From Theristus sp. LFF4_11 (Eukaryota; Nematoda; Chromadorea; Monhysterida; Xyalidae): a DNA stretch of 64,000 nucleotides. The notes below the pieces were generated by a model, which had not been told where the DNA came from, ran no database searches, and was given only the letters and a program-made list of their open reading frames with translations. Below are positions 34,401 through 46,810 of this stretch, one piece after another. The DNA lies in NCBI GenBank assembly GCA_030248135.1, contig JASANC010001923.1, forward strand, positions 1 to 64,000. The letters are read 5' to 3'. Position 1 is the first letter of the stretch; every line of letters starts with the position of its first letter. The position numbers and the translations under genes are program-made.

Positions 34401-37400
34401 TTTTTTCTTTGGGAAAATCCAGTATTTGCAAAATTCTCAGTTTTATTGTGATCTATTCATTCTATTGCAGCCTCGCGGTGCTAATGATGACGTGTTTCAT
34501 GATCCGATCAGACTCGTCGGCAAAGACGCCAGTCAGTTTGGTACATCCGTAGCGAAACTTGGCGATCTGAACAAAGACGGCTACAACGGTAAGCCAGTTG
34601 TAAACTCCGTTCGAAAGCTCTGTGCATACTTGTTATTTTTGAAGTCACCTGATTTTTCAAGAGAAGGCATGGGGATGGGAAACACGCACCTTTCATTGAT
34701 AATAAGGCGACTGATTTGTTGAGCTGAGCCATTCAAAACAACATGTTCATAGCTTTCGAACGTTGTTTGTTTTTTTCTATATTTCTCTGTTTTGCGTGCC
34801 ATGTTGAATATTTTTTGTGATAGATAATATTTTTGAGAACAATTTCAAATACATTACAGATTTCGCCGTTGGCGCTCCATTTGACCAGGATGGTGGCGCT
34901 GTCTATGTCTATCACGGTGTTGCGACACCCGAGGACTTGTCTGGGAAACCGGCGCAGGTGGCTAGTTTGTGACTTGTTCTTTGGTCATTTCGACTCGTTG
35001 ATTGGTTAAAGCAACGGGCTGTCCACTGAACTCCACCTGTTTGTGTTATCTGATCAGCATAGTTTTCCTTTGTCTCAGGTAATCACGGGCAAGACCGTTC
35101 ACGAGGCCAGTGGCGGTTTCCCATCTCTGACCACTTTCGGCTGGTCACTAAGCGGCGGTCTGGATCTGGATAAAAATGGTTATCCGGATCTGGCGGTGGG
35201 GGCCTGGCAGAGTGACGCCGTCGTCGTGTTGCGGTGAGTTTTTTTTCGGACAGAAACCGAATACCGAAAATGTGAAGTTAGCTGTTTGCTGTTTGTGGTT
35301 GTGGACGCAGTGCCCGTACGGTACCCCGGTGAAACGCACTGGTTCATAAAGCATCGATGGGGAATTGATAATTTCGTTTGTTTTATTGATAATGCTCGTT
35401 TTCTGAAGATCGCAACTCGAGGTGTTCTTTTTGTCAGATCTCGACCAGTGATCAAAGTGATGGCCGATTTGGACGAATCCACACAACTGTCCGTCGATAA
35501 AGATGAACCGTGCGCGACTGACAGTTGGGCGCAGGCGTGGTGAGAAAGTTGTTTTAGCGTCATTTATGATGAAAATTCAAAAAAGCGCCAATCGATTTTG
35601 CAGACGCAAACGATGAACATCAATTGTCCAACGCAGTTCTGTTTGCGCCTGTTGCAGTTTCACCATCCGAACGCGCGTGCGTGTGCAACGCTCGGCCGAT
35701 GCGCTCGTGGGCGTGCAGTTTGATCGCGACCTGTTCACGTGCCGTCTGGAGATTCTGCCGCACGCCAAGGGCGTCCCTCTGAGGGCGTCTTTCAACTCCG
35801 GCGGTGCCAATTCGACCGAGTGGCCTTGTGGGCGCAACGTGGACAGACAGCCGCAGCTGCACTCGACGCAAGTGTTCTTGCCGGTGCGTGTGGTCGAGCT
35901 TTCTATTTCATGGTATCTCCCCACTCTTCCGCTTCCAGAAACCCGGAGGTAAAACTCCGGTGGTTGGTGGGTGGTGGTTGAAGCTTTTGTTTCACAGTCA
36001 TAATATTGCAGCGCAACAACAAAGACTGGCTGCGGCCGTTGAAGTTCAAGTTTACGGTTCAGCTGGCGTCCAATGTTGGCCCGCCGCGGTCACGGCCAAA
36101 TGACCCGCTGATAAATTTGGACCGTTACCCGGTGATCGACAAGGACGGGTCGGAGCATGAATTCGCGGTTAATGCTTTGTGATGTTTATGTTTTTTCAGT
36201 TTTTTGTTGTATTTTTTATTGTTTTTTTTTGGCAGCGAATTGTTCCGCCTGTTTCTTTCTTGCTGTTTCTTCAGTTCTGTTTTTCTTTTGTATGCAGGTT
36301 GATTTCGACAAGAAGTGTGGCGCCGACAACAAATGTCACAGTAATTTGCACGTGAAGTGTCTGTTCAAGAATTTACCGTGAGTTTTTTTCTCCTTTCTCC
36401 TGGTTTCACTATCGCTATTTGCAGTTTTTTGCTTTTGACAAATCTAGGAATACTCGAGAAAGTTTATCGCTTCGTAATAAAGTGAACAAGTTTGCACTTT
36501 TCTTTAAACAATCAAAGAGGATTGTATCGTCCTCCGCAAGTGGCGAGGGTACTGAGCAACTGTATGCTGAGCCGTCCGTTCCCGACATCGATAAGGGGAG
36601 GGGGCGTGCTTCAAAAATTAAGAGTCGAAATTGAAAAACTCAGTTTTCATGTTAGTTTCGACGAATCCACGGGAACGTACGTGAAACACGTCGGCGCTGA
36701 CGACTCGCTGGATTTAATGTTCGAGATTGAGAACAGAGGGGAACGAGCGTATGAGAGCATGCTCTATGTGCGCTACGATAGTCTCGAGTTGGACAGGCCA
36801 ACCGTGAAGTTGGCGCAGGCGTCCAGGAATCAGGTGGGGGACAGAGCTGGAGTTTGGAGTTAGCTTTCTTGAACTTTGTTGATGATAATTGGTTGATTTG
36901 TGTCGTTGCTGTGACCGCAAGCTTCCTGCTTGTCCATTTCGTAATAAATAAAATGGGTGCATAAGCCACCGTTCTTGAATTAAAACAAACCTGTTGTTTT
37001 GAATCAATCAAGATTGACAACCGAAGGATTTGAATTTTTTTACATTTTCGATTTTCTTCTTCAGAGAGTGATCGACGAAGGTGCGATCAAGGATCTGATC
37101 ATGTTCTCATTCGGCAATCCGTTTCACGAAGGCGCAAAGGTGCGACTGACAATTCTTTGGCTGACTGTTCTTTTTTTCATTTCAAAATGTTCCATGCGAA
37201 AACATTCAAAATTTTCATGGTTTTCATATCAACGCAGAATCAAATCAACAATTTTTTTATTAAATTCAGCTGGTTTTTGCGATGCAATTCCGGATAGCGC
37301 GCGGCGAGACGGAGGCCATCGGACGAGCGCTCGAGTTCGCCGTCCATGCAAACACGTACTCGATTTCTTGTTGTTGTTTACTGCAAACCCTGATGCGTTG

Positions 37401-40400
37401 TGTTTTTTGTTGAAGGTTCTGAAATTGTGCTCTTCACGAGGTGACCACAAAAAAGAACCGATAAAAAAACGAAAAAAATCTTCTTTTATTGCAGCACGAG
37501 CGTCGAAAACGACCTGACCAACAACAATTGCTCTGCTCGTGTTCGCGTGATAAAAGAGGCAGAATTGGAGTTGGTCGGGTAAGTGGTCTCTTCGTTTTTT
37601 CCGTTTCAAGATCTTAGATTAGATTTTCTTGATTTTAGTTGTGCACCCTCCAATTGGTGTTGCCTTTAACGAAGAACGCATTTTCTGCGTTCTCTGTTTT
37701 AGTTATCCCGTTTTTATTTTCACGTGTTCTCCATGCAGAGCGTCCGATCCGAGCTTAACGTATTTCGGCGGTCCATTCTTCCAAGGTGCCGATATCGAGC
37801 ACGAGGCCGAAGTCGGCCCGATGGTGCTGCATCGGTAGGTCTTGGTCTTGCTCGCCACGATCATTCGGCAGGTTGGCAGGTGCCAGTGTCACACGCTGGT
37901 TGGCTGTGTCTGCACTCAGTCTGGTCGTGCCTGTGCCAAAACACGCAGCCGCTCAGGTGCAACTCAAGTCAGCTGGGACCTGATTGGTTGATTGATTGAG
38001 CCATCAATTGTTTGATCGCATTCAAATTTCTGAACGCTCGCAAATCAGCGAAGCCGTCTCTGTTCAAAGAGAACCCCAACTCATTCTTGCTTCACCATAT
38101 TTCCTCACCTCACCCCACCCTCACAGCTACACGCTGACCAACCACGGTCCGTGGGGCGTGAAACGCGTCAAAGTGCGCATCGACTGGCCGTTCGAGGTGC
38201 AATCGCCGTACGACCATGGCAAGTTCGCGTTGTACCTCGTCGAGAAGGCGGTACACCGCACGATCGTGCCCGGTCGCGAACCCCGCGTCCGCTACTGCAG
38301 TGTGGATCTCGCTGCGGAACGCGTGAACCCGTGGGAACTGAAGGTCTGAGCGGATGGCTGGAGGGTTTCTGGTAGCATTTTTTTGGTTTGATCTTTCCTG
38401 CAGTCACTGTGCAGTCAAATGGCCAGTTTTATTAAAAGCTTCGTATTCGAGTGGTGCTACAAACCACTGACTGAGCCCCTCAATAAAATTGTGAACCGCC
38501 ACAGTTTCGTTTTTTTCACGTGAACTTGTTCGCCAGCCAGTCTGCTGTGCAACATGACATGATGTGAGCAAATTGAAATGTGTTGTCGTCTCGAGAATTC
38601 GTGCAGGTGATCAGTGGTGTAGCACCATCAAACTAATGAGCTTCCATGAGACTGGCCTTCGGAGTTTTTCGGAATCCCTGAATTAATGTTTTCTTTGCTC
38701 TTTCCTGCAGTCACTGTGCAGTCCCAGCACACGTTTGTATGAAACCGATACTGAATCAGGATGCTTGGGGCATTAATTAGTGTTGCTTGCTATATCTGCG
38801 TTGACGTATGAAACGACCAGTTTTTTACTCTCTGTTTCGTATGAACAGCTCAGAGCGAACTAACACTGTCCATCTTGAAGGGTTAGCTGCAATTTATTCA
38901 GTTGCTTCTTAATTTATTTTTTTACCCTTTTTTACCCAAACAGCTTGACATTCGTCATATTCTCGATCGCGAATTACTGCAACAGGGCAACCGAGCGAGA
39001 CAGCAGCGTAGAAGAAAGGTAGCAAACATTCTTGTGTGCTCGCTCGTCTTTTTTAGAAATAGTTCGGCTTGCTTTCCATTGCTGTTTTTTTTGTTTTGCT
39101 TTTTGTCGGCTTTCGGTTGCTCAGTGTTTGTTACGATATACAAAAAGTGTGACATTTGTTCAATTGATTTCATTGATTCAGTTTTGTTGAAAGACAAAAG
39201 TTTTTTTGACGACGGTTCTGTGCAGTATGACGGTTAAAACGTCTTGCACATAAGAACGGTATGAAATGCCATATGGGGTGCTCGATGGCCAAAAAATGGA
39301 ATTTTGATATTTTGGGCTAAAACGATGCTACTAAGTGTCCTGAGTAAGCGCACAAAATTTTTCGGCCAAACACCTACCGTAACCCGAGTTATGGCCATTT
39401 TATGTGTTGGCCAACGGGCGCCGGTGACTCCGGCGACCGATCGTCGATTTGCATTTTTTGAGCTTTTAAAGCAATTTTACGCAAATCCGAGGTAACCACG
39501 TGAAAGAGGAGAACAAACTGAATCAGATCCACTACTTTTTGATTAAATTTGGCAAATTTTTAGTTGTGCCCTGAAATTCTGGCTTGTACGACAGAGATTT
39601 TAAAAAAGCGCCCGGCTCTAACGGTTTCAAAAAATTTCGCAAAAACAGAAAGATAGCCCAGATTCTGGGCTTTACGATGATGCCAAAATCGTGCCCCGTT
39701 ATTACTTTTTGGCTATTTTAAGATAGGCTTTTTCACAATACCGACCCTCCTTAGGCACAATTTCAAAAAAGTTTTCAAATTTAGTCAAATTTAGGACCAA
39801 TCGAACCGCCTTGATGCCCTGAGTTTGAAAATCATATTTTTATCCTAATCCAAGCCTTCTTTATGCTTCAAAATTAGAAAAAACCTAATTTTCGACCCCT
39901 TTGTAGTAAAACTGCTCTAGCTCGCTTCTACTTGAAGCTATTATCAAAAATCAAACACCAATCGATTCCCCTTGTGCTCGCGCACATTTTTCGTTTTTAT
40001 ACTATGGGTTGAAAACGTTTTTTCATGCTCTGTATTTTTAAAAAACTGCAGAGGTTGGTGGTTTTTTACGTTTTTCGGTACTTTAGAAACGTTTGTGGGG
40101 TATAGTTGCTAAGTAATTCTGAAAGATCTACGAAAAATGTATATCCATGTAAAACTTCAGCTTCATAAAGCGTCGCCGGGAGTCACACGATACAAAACAA
40201 AATGGCTTGTCGCATGCGTTTTTGGTACATGTGCCGCATGCATATTGTACATGCGCGCGCACACACAGTCACAGTGCACGCAAGCAGTGTGTGCGAAAAC
40301 TGCGCTTGCAAGTTGTTTGTTGTTCGCTTTGCACAATCACGATGTAGCGCGTAAACTGCGCTTGCAAGTTGTTTGTTGTTCGCTTTGCACAAAAAATCAC

Positions 40401-43400
40401 GATGTAGCGCGTAAAGTGCGCTTGCAAGTTGTTTGTTGTTCGCTTTGCACAATCACGATGTAGCGTCTCGTTGCAACGCAACAGAACAACTCAAATAGGT
40501 ACGCATCGAATAAAGAAAGATGCGCATGCGTGCACGCTTTTTCTGCAACGTTGATCAAATGAAGCTTCAAATAAAAATATCGCAACTTTCATTCAACAAA
40601 AAAGTATCAAAAGTATAATGAGCGGACCGGAACTCTTCAGGCCTTTTCAGGCCACATTTAGAGGGCCGCAATTATACCCCTCCCGTCGGGGTCTTGCCCC
40701 GAGCGTTTTTCCGAAACTTTGAGTTCAGGGACCGGACACCGCGGCGGACAGGAGTAGGACATCGGACACAAAGTCGGACATTTTCATTTAGCGTGCGGTC
40801 ACTACGCGATCTTTTGACTGTGGCTGTGTTGTCTTAATCTTCTCATTGTGCCGTGTTTGTCCGTCCGTCCTTTTTTCGGTACTCTCAAAATATGGGTCCG
40901 CTCAAACTTCATCGAGCGGTGATTGATGGTCATATGAAGCTCGTTTGTGGGTAATCTGTGTATGGGTTTTTTGAAATTCAAAATTTTGAAGAATTTTTGT
41001 TATTTGAATTTGAATTTTTGATTAAAAGCGTCTGTGGTGGGCGTGTACAGTGCACTGAAAGTTGTATTTATGTGCTTGATAGATATTTATGATGGATACC
41101 GTTAATGATATTGATGAGCATGAAACAGTCATACGTTGAAAGTAGGGCCACGGGTTCAGTACGAAGACGTGGGGGGGGGGGGGGGTACGTACACCCCTCC
41201 CCTCACATGGACCTTAAGTTACAGTGACAACCCCAAAAATTTTCTCGGACCATCCAAAAATCATGAACTTTTGCTTAAAAATCATGATTTTTTTGTCTAT
41301 AAAGTCCATAATATAAGCTGAATATTCTTCATTGTAATTTTGCCGCAAAATTTAGCGTTTTCCCTTCAAAATTTAAGCGAAAAAATATCATGGGTGGGGT
41401 GGGGGGTGTGCACCCCCAGAAATTTTTCTACAATAGTGCACCCCCAACAAAGTGAACAACAAACAACTTACAAGCGCAGTTTACGCGCTACATCGTGATT
41501 GTGCAAAGCGAACAACAAACAACTTACAAGCGCAGTTTACGCGCTACATCGTGATTGTGCAAAGCGAACAGCAAACAACTTGCAAGCGCAATTTACGCGC
41601 TACATCGTGATTGTGCAATGTGAACAGCAAACAACTTGCAAGCGCAGTTTACGCGCTACATCGTGATTGTGCAAGACGAACAACGAGCAAGTTGCCAGCG
41701 CAGTTTAGGCGCTACATCGTAATTGTGCAAAGCGAACAGCGAACAACTTGCAGGCGCAGTTTACGCGCTACATCGTGATTGTGCAATGTGAACAGCAAAC
41801 AACTTGCAAGCGCAGTTTACGCGCTACATCCGTGATTGTGCAAAGCGAACAACAAGCAAGTTGCCAGCGCAGTTTAGGCGCTACATCGTAATTGTGCAAA
41901 GCGAACAACAAACAACTTGCAAACGCAGTTTTATGCGAACGCTTTTTTTATCGTATTGGTTTTTTTACATTTCAACTGCATGTAACAAAAGATAAAACTT
42001 TCACTAATCAACCAAATTGTAGAATGGTTCTCTGCATTTCGGCCTTGGTAACATCATATGCAGAAGAGGTTTGGCCTCAATGTTGTGCAACATGTGAAAC
42101 TGAGCAATTTTCAGCAGCTTGTTTTTTTTGGTACGGCTAAAGTGTCATGGGTAATATTTTTAGGTGTATTGCATAACAGCAGGGTGAATGGGGTGAACAG
42201 CAGCGCACACACTGCTTGCGTGCACTGTGACTGTGTGTGTGCGCGCATGTACAGTATGCATGCGGCATTTTGACCAAAAACGCATGCGACAAGCCATTTT
42301 GTTTTGTATCGTGTGACTCCCGGCGACGCTTTATGAAGCTGAAATTTTACATGAATATACATTTTTCACAGATCTTTCAGAATTACTTAGCAACTATACA
42401 CCACAAACGTTTTTAAAGTACCGAAAAACGTAAAAAACCACCAACCTCTGCAGTTTTTTATAAATACAAAGCATGAAAAAACGTTTTCAACCCATAGTAT
42501 AAGAGCGAAAAATGTGCGCGAGCACAAGGGAAATCCATTGGTGTTTGATTTTTGTTCATAGCTTCAAGCAGAAGCGAGCTAGATCAGTTTCACTACAAGG
42601 GGGTCGAAAATTTGGTTTTTCCAAATTTTGAAGCATAAAAAAGGCTTGGATTAGGATAAAAATATGATTTTCGAACTCAGGGCATCAAGGCGGTTCGATT
42701 GGTCCCAAATTTGACTGAATTTGAAAACTTTTTTGAAATTGTGCCTAGAGGTGTGAAGGCCGGGTCGGTCGACTCAAAAAGCCTATCTTAAAATAGTTTT
42801 CCGCCGGCCTGGTGGCCAAAAATGTCAAAAAACGGCTTTTTTGCCATATTTTCCTAACTCTTGTCTGCCAGGGTCATCGCATTCTGCTCTAAACTTGCTG
42901 ACGTGACCTTCTGCTGTACTCTGAGTAAGTTTGATTTTCTAAATGACCCAATGGAAACTCCATCCAAGCAAAAATATGGCTGTTTTTCAATCGATTTTGG
43001 CCGAAAATCACGTGACTACCGGCTGTTACCACTGATACTGAGAACTATGGAGATTGTTATGTTGGTAGAAAGTTAAGCTAACTCTTTAGATACAATGTGG
43101 TACTCAGATTGTGACCAGTCATAAATTACTGAGTTTGTAAAAGCTTTTTTTGCTTCATCAAATGTGGCAAATATAGCCAAAAATAGTGTTTTTCGCATGC
43201 TTTTATGTATGTGTACTCATGTACAGGGTATTTCCTAGTGTGACGACAAATTGCGGAGCAACGGTGACAAAATCCAAGAACGTGTATTAGAGCAACTTTT
43301 TGCGCTGAATCCGAAAAAATGGTACCGTTGTTAAATTTTGCTACAGTAATTCAACATTCAGGATTTTTGGTCTTTTGGGTTGTTTCTGGTCCGTATGGTG

Positions 43401-46400
43401 TTATACTTGAACTAATAATAAGACTAAATTTAGTATCAATCAATTCTCTTTAATCAGATAATCAGTTTTAATTTAATACCGTAATCATATCGTAACTGCC
43501 GTAACCCGAAAAGCACGCTTTTTACCATTTTAACCATTTTTAAGCTTGAAAGTGGCATTTTTTATTCCTGTAGTGTTCTTGAAAGAAAGTTCTAGTCAAA
43601 TTCAGCATCAATCGACTCCCCCTGATCAGCCACAACAACTTTAATTTAGATACCGTAGTTATTACTTAATACCGTGTTTAAAATTGATAAAAACTACGGT
43701 ACTGAATGAAAGTTGTTCAGCTGATCACGGGGAGTCGATTGATAGCAACTGTGGCTTGATTCGTTCTAGTATAACACCCCATGGACCAAAAAAGCCAATT
43801 TCAGGCCTGAAAATGGTGAAAATAGGTAACATACCGTGCTTTAAGGGTTACGGTAGTCAAGCTATAGTTACGGTATTTGAATGAACGGTGTTCACGACCA
43901 AGTGTACTGATTGTTACCAAATTTGATTCGAATGATACCAGTTCGAAAAACTAAAACACTACAGGCTTGCCATTTTCAAGCCTAAAAATGGTTAAACATG
44001 GTAAAAATCGTGATCTACGGGTTACGGTAGTTACGATATGGTTACGGTATTTAAATTTCCATTATTCGCCTAATCAAGGGGAGCCGTGATACTAAATTTG
44101 ACCTGATCAGTTTTAGTATAACACCACACAGACCAGAAACAACCCAAAAGGACAAAAAACTGAACATCGTGAATATAGCAAAATTTCGACACCGTACCCA
44201 CTTGTTTGGATTCAGCACAAAAAGTTGCTTTAATAGCCGTGCTTGGATTTTTGTCAACGTTGCTTCGCAATTTGTCGTTATACCAGGAAATACCCTGTAC
44301 ACGGACGGACACATCAAAATATTCGAAAAACACTATTTTTGCTATATTTGCCACATTTGGTGAAGCAAATAAAGCCTTTACAAACTCAGCAATCTATGAC
44401 TGGTCATTACCTGAATACCGCATTGTAGCCAAAAAGGTAGTTTAACTTTCTACCAAAATAAGAATCTATCTACATAGTTCTCAGTTAGTGGTAACAACCG
44501 GTAGTCACGTGATTTTCGGCTAAAATCGGTCGAAAAAAGCCATATTTTTGCTTGGATGGAGTTTCCTTGGGTCATTTAGAAAATCAAACTTACTCAGAGT
44601 ACAGCAGAAGGTCACGTCAGCAAGTTTAGAGCAGAATGCGATGACCTGGAGAAAGAGTTAGGAAAATATGGCAAAAAAGCCGTTTTTTCGACATTTTTGG
44701 CCACCAGGCGGCGGAAAATATTTTAAAATGCCAAAGTAATAACGGGGCACGATTTTAGCATCATCGTTAAACCCAGAATTGGGCTTCTTTCTGTTATTGC
44801 GAAATTTTCTGAAACCGTTAGAGCCGGGCGCTTTTTTAAATCTCTGTGTACAAGCCAGAATTTCAGGGCACAACTAAAAATTTGCTAAATTTAATAAAAA
44901 GTAGTGGATCTGATTCAGTTTGTTCTCCTCTTTCACGTGGTTACCTCGGATTTGCGTTTGCTTTAAAAGCTCAAAAATACAAATCGACGATCGGTCGCCG
45001 GAGTCACCAGCGCCCGTCGGCCAACAATATGGATAATCGGGTTACGGTAGGTGTTTGGCCGAAAAATTTTGTGCGCTTACTCAGGACACTTAGTAGGATC
45101 GTTTTAGCCCAAAATGTCAAAATTTCATTTTTTGGCCATCGAGCGCTAGTCATACCGCTCTTATGTGCAAGACGTTTTAAGTTTCAAAATTCACAACCAA
45201 AGTCTTTCAATCAAAAACTCAAAACCCTCAAAATCAAATCAAAACAATCACAAACGCCTGACGTGCACAGCGCGCCACCGAGTACGGCGAGTCGCAGCGT
45301 GTCGATTCGCCGACTCGCGAGGCGATCGCACTGCGAAACCTGCGACGGTCGTCGCATCCGATTGCGCCCGTCACGATCACGGAGGCACACGGCGAGAAGG
45401 TGCACGCCGTCATTGTGGTCGGTCACTGATTGATTGATTTCGTTCGACGCGGTGTAAAAAAGTGTCAGGCAAATGCACAAAGACTGGGCACATAGCCAAT
45501 AAACTGATTACCTATAAAAAACAGTGAAAACGTAAATTTTTGAATAAAAGTACCGTTGTGCCTGACAGAGTTACTATTTTTGGCTGAAATTTTTACACAA
45601 CAATTGGGGCCAAATGACTTTAAAATGGTGCAAATTTCAGCTTAACGCAGTCTACAGATCGAAGTGTTTTAAAATTTGACGTTTTTTATCACCCTGTACT
45701 TTATTTTTGTGGTTCGATTTTACGATTTTTATGGTTGGCCCGTTCGTGCAAAGTAACCAATCAGTCAACTTTGACTCGGTTCTCGAGCGTTTTCTTTCGC
45801 AGAGCTGTCAACCGCGCCACGGCAAATCACTGCCGACTGCCAAGTGTTTCCCGATCACGTGTCATTTTGACTCGCTTGGCGCTGGCGTCTCGTCAACGAT
45901 TGAAATACGCGCTCGCCTTTGGAATGCCACTTTTGTCGAGGTGCACTTGCTGTGTTTTTGTTCACGTTGCCTCTTCGGAGTATTTTATTTTGATTCGTTT
46001 CCAGGATTATCGCAACGTCGACTTTGTGCGAATCGAATCATCCGGTCAGATCGAGCTCGATCCGAATGAGGGCATCAAGGAGAACACGACCGACAATAAT
46101 CAGTTCGCGGTTGGTCTCGGCACGATTTCTGATCTCCAAGACAGACCGAAATTCGAATAACTTAATCACGTGTTTCGGAGAAAAATGTGTTGGCTTGTTT
46201 CGTACTTTTTGGTTTTTTTAATTCGTCAGGTTGCGACTCGTGCGTATCCGGATCTGCCGAAACTACCGGAACAATGGCGCATCCCGATCTGGCTGATACT
46301 GCTCGCGGTTGCGATCGGCGTTCTTCTGCTGTTGATCATTGTGCTCATCTGCTGGAAGGTTTGTGTGCCGCTTTCAGGGCTTTTCGGTTCAAGCCGATTG

Positions 46401-46810
46401 GCAGCATGTCAATTCTGTCGCATTCATTGTTCGAAGCCAGTTAGTCTGTGCTGGCCAGTCCTGATGATGGAGTGAAGGGGCATTCATGAAGCAGCATTTG
46501 GTGTCGCGTTGATGTGTTAAAACAGTTTGCTTGATGAATACCGCTTCATACTGACGGATTTTTATGTGTGTGTCTGAGTGTGTTGAGGTTTGGTTGAGTG
46601 CAGGCGACAGCAGTTTGTATGTCTGCTTGCGGGCATGGCGCGAGTTTGACTTTTTGAAATGTACGTACATCTTTTGCGGCTTTCTAATTTTTATGATCTT
46701 TTCTCTTTCAGTGCGGCTTTTTCGAGCGCAAGAATCGTTACTCCAGGGAGAAAACACTTTATCGAGCTCAGTTTCACACTGCCGAGGAGTGGACAACCAC
46801 TGAAACATAA
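25448..46810 (+). CDS. Integrin alpha subunit, complete (27 exons, 1188 codons; nematode INA-1/laminin-type like)
   Basis: Integrin alpha chains pair with beta chains as cell-matrix receptors. Exons: 25448-25605, 31548-31726, 31931-31954, 32085-32197, 32521-32697, 32940-33105, 33521-33782, 34114-34225, 34471-34588, 34860-34957, 35079-35233, 35438-35539, 35658-35883, 36012-36167, 36298-36377, 36644-36833, 37065-37139, 37270-37355, 37495-37578, 37739-37834, 38127-38343, 38944-39018, 45271-45417, 45803-45940, 46005-46109, 46230-46358, 46712-46810. All phases agree. The signal peptide [20 protein letters not shown] is followed by FNLDT, the usual mature start. FG-GAP propeller blades with Ca sites include [32 protein letters not shown] and [16 protein letters not shown] furin-type site RRRKR is formed across exons 22/23. 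The membrane segment is [20 protein letters not shown]; the tail starts CGFFERKN where GFFKR is usual. Cleavage in the stalk suggests the laminin-binding class; I cannot separate this formally from PAT-2. Confidence 0.95.
25606..31547 (+). other. Intron 1 of the integrin gene (5.9 kb), no supported exon
   Basis: The donor CACT|GTGAGC and acceptor TTTCAG|TTTGCTGG join to give GEPLLLVGAP, as expected for the first propeller blade. The intron holds the hAT-like element at 29112-30315, a GAGA run near 28953-28968, and otherwise AT-rich sequence. Open frames here show no family features. Confidence 0.8.
29112..30315. mobile_element. hAT-like non-autonomous element, 1204 bp
   Basis: The ends are TAGGGGTGG (29112) and CCACCCCTA (30315). 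The 8-bp target duplication ATCAGCTC is perfect (29104-29111 and 30316-30323). Subterminal arms are rich in GGTATAAAAAACCG-type units in both orientations. No transposase is encoded, so it depends on an autonomous relative. Confidence 0.9.
39722..42787. mobile_element. TTAA-flanked foldback element (inner, 3066 bp), nested in the outer one
   Basis: The ends GATAGGCTTTTT and AAAAAGCCTATC are flanked by TTAA (39718-39721 and 42788-42791). The inverted arms extend about 600 bp (39722-40320 against 42190-42787). Removing it restores continuity of the outer element's left arm. Inside are three tandem units near 40290-40470 and about nine inverse units at 41440-41935 of the sequence TTGCAAGTTGTTTGTTGTTC...CACGATGTAGCGCG. 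Confidence 0.85.
41440..41935 (-). repeat. ~54-bp subterminal tandem repeat inside the inner foldback element
   Basis: About nine copies of AACAACTTGCAAGCGCAGTT plus ACGCGCTACATCGTGATTGT plus GCAAAGCG occur here. Three copies in the opposite orientation lie at 40290-40470. The opposed arrays let the element fold further. Confidence 0.9.

Larger units (their letters stand above)
39239..45177. mobile_element. TTAA-flanked foldback element (outer), interrupted by a second element
   Basis: The ends are AACGTCTTGCACATAAGA and its complement TCTTATGTGCAAGACGTT, each beside a TTAA, as for piggyBac-type insertion. Left arm = 39239-39717 plus 42792-about 43670; right arm = about 43690-45177. The arms are near-complete inverted copies (for example CGGTGACTCCGGCGACCGATC at 39421-39441 against its complement at about 44990-45010). 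The centre, near 43670-43690, is AT-rich. No transposase frame was recognised. It fills intron 22 of the integrin gene. Confidence 0.85.
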
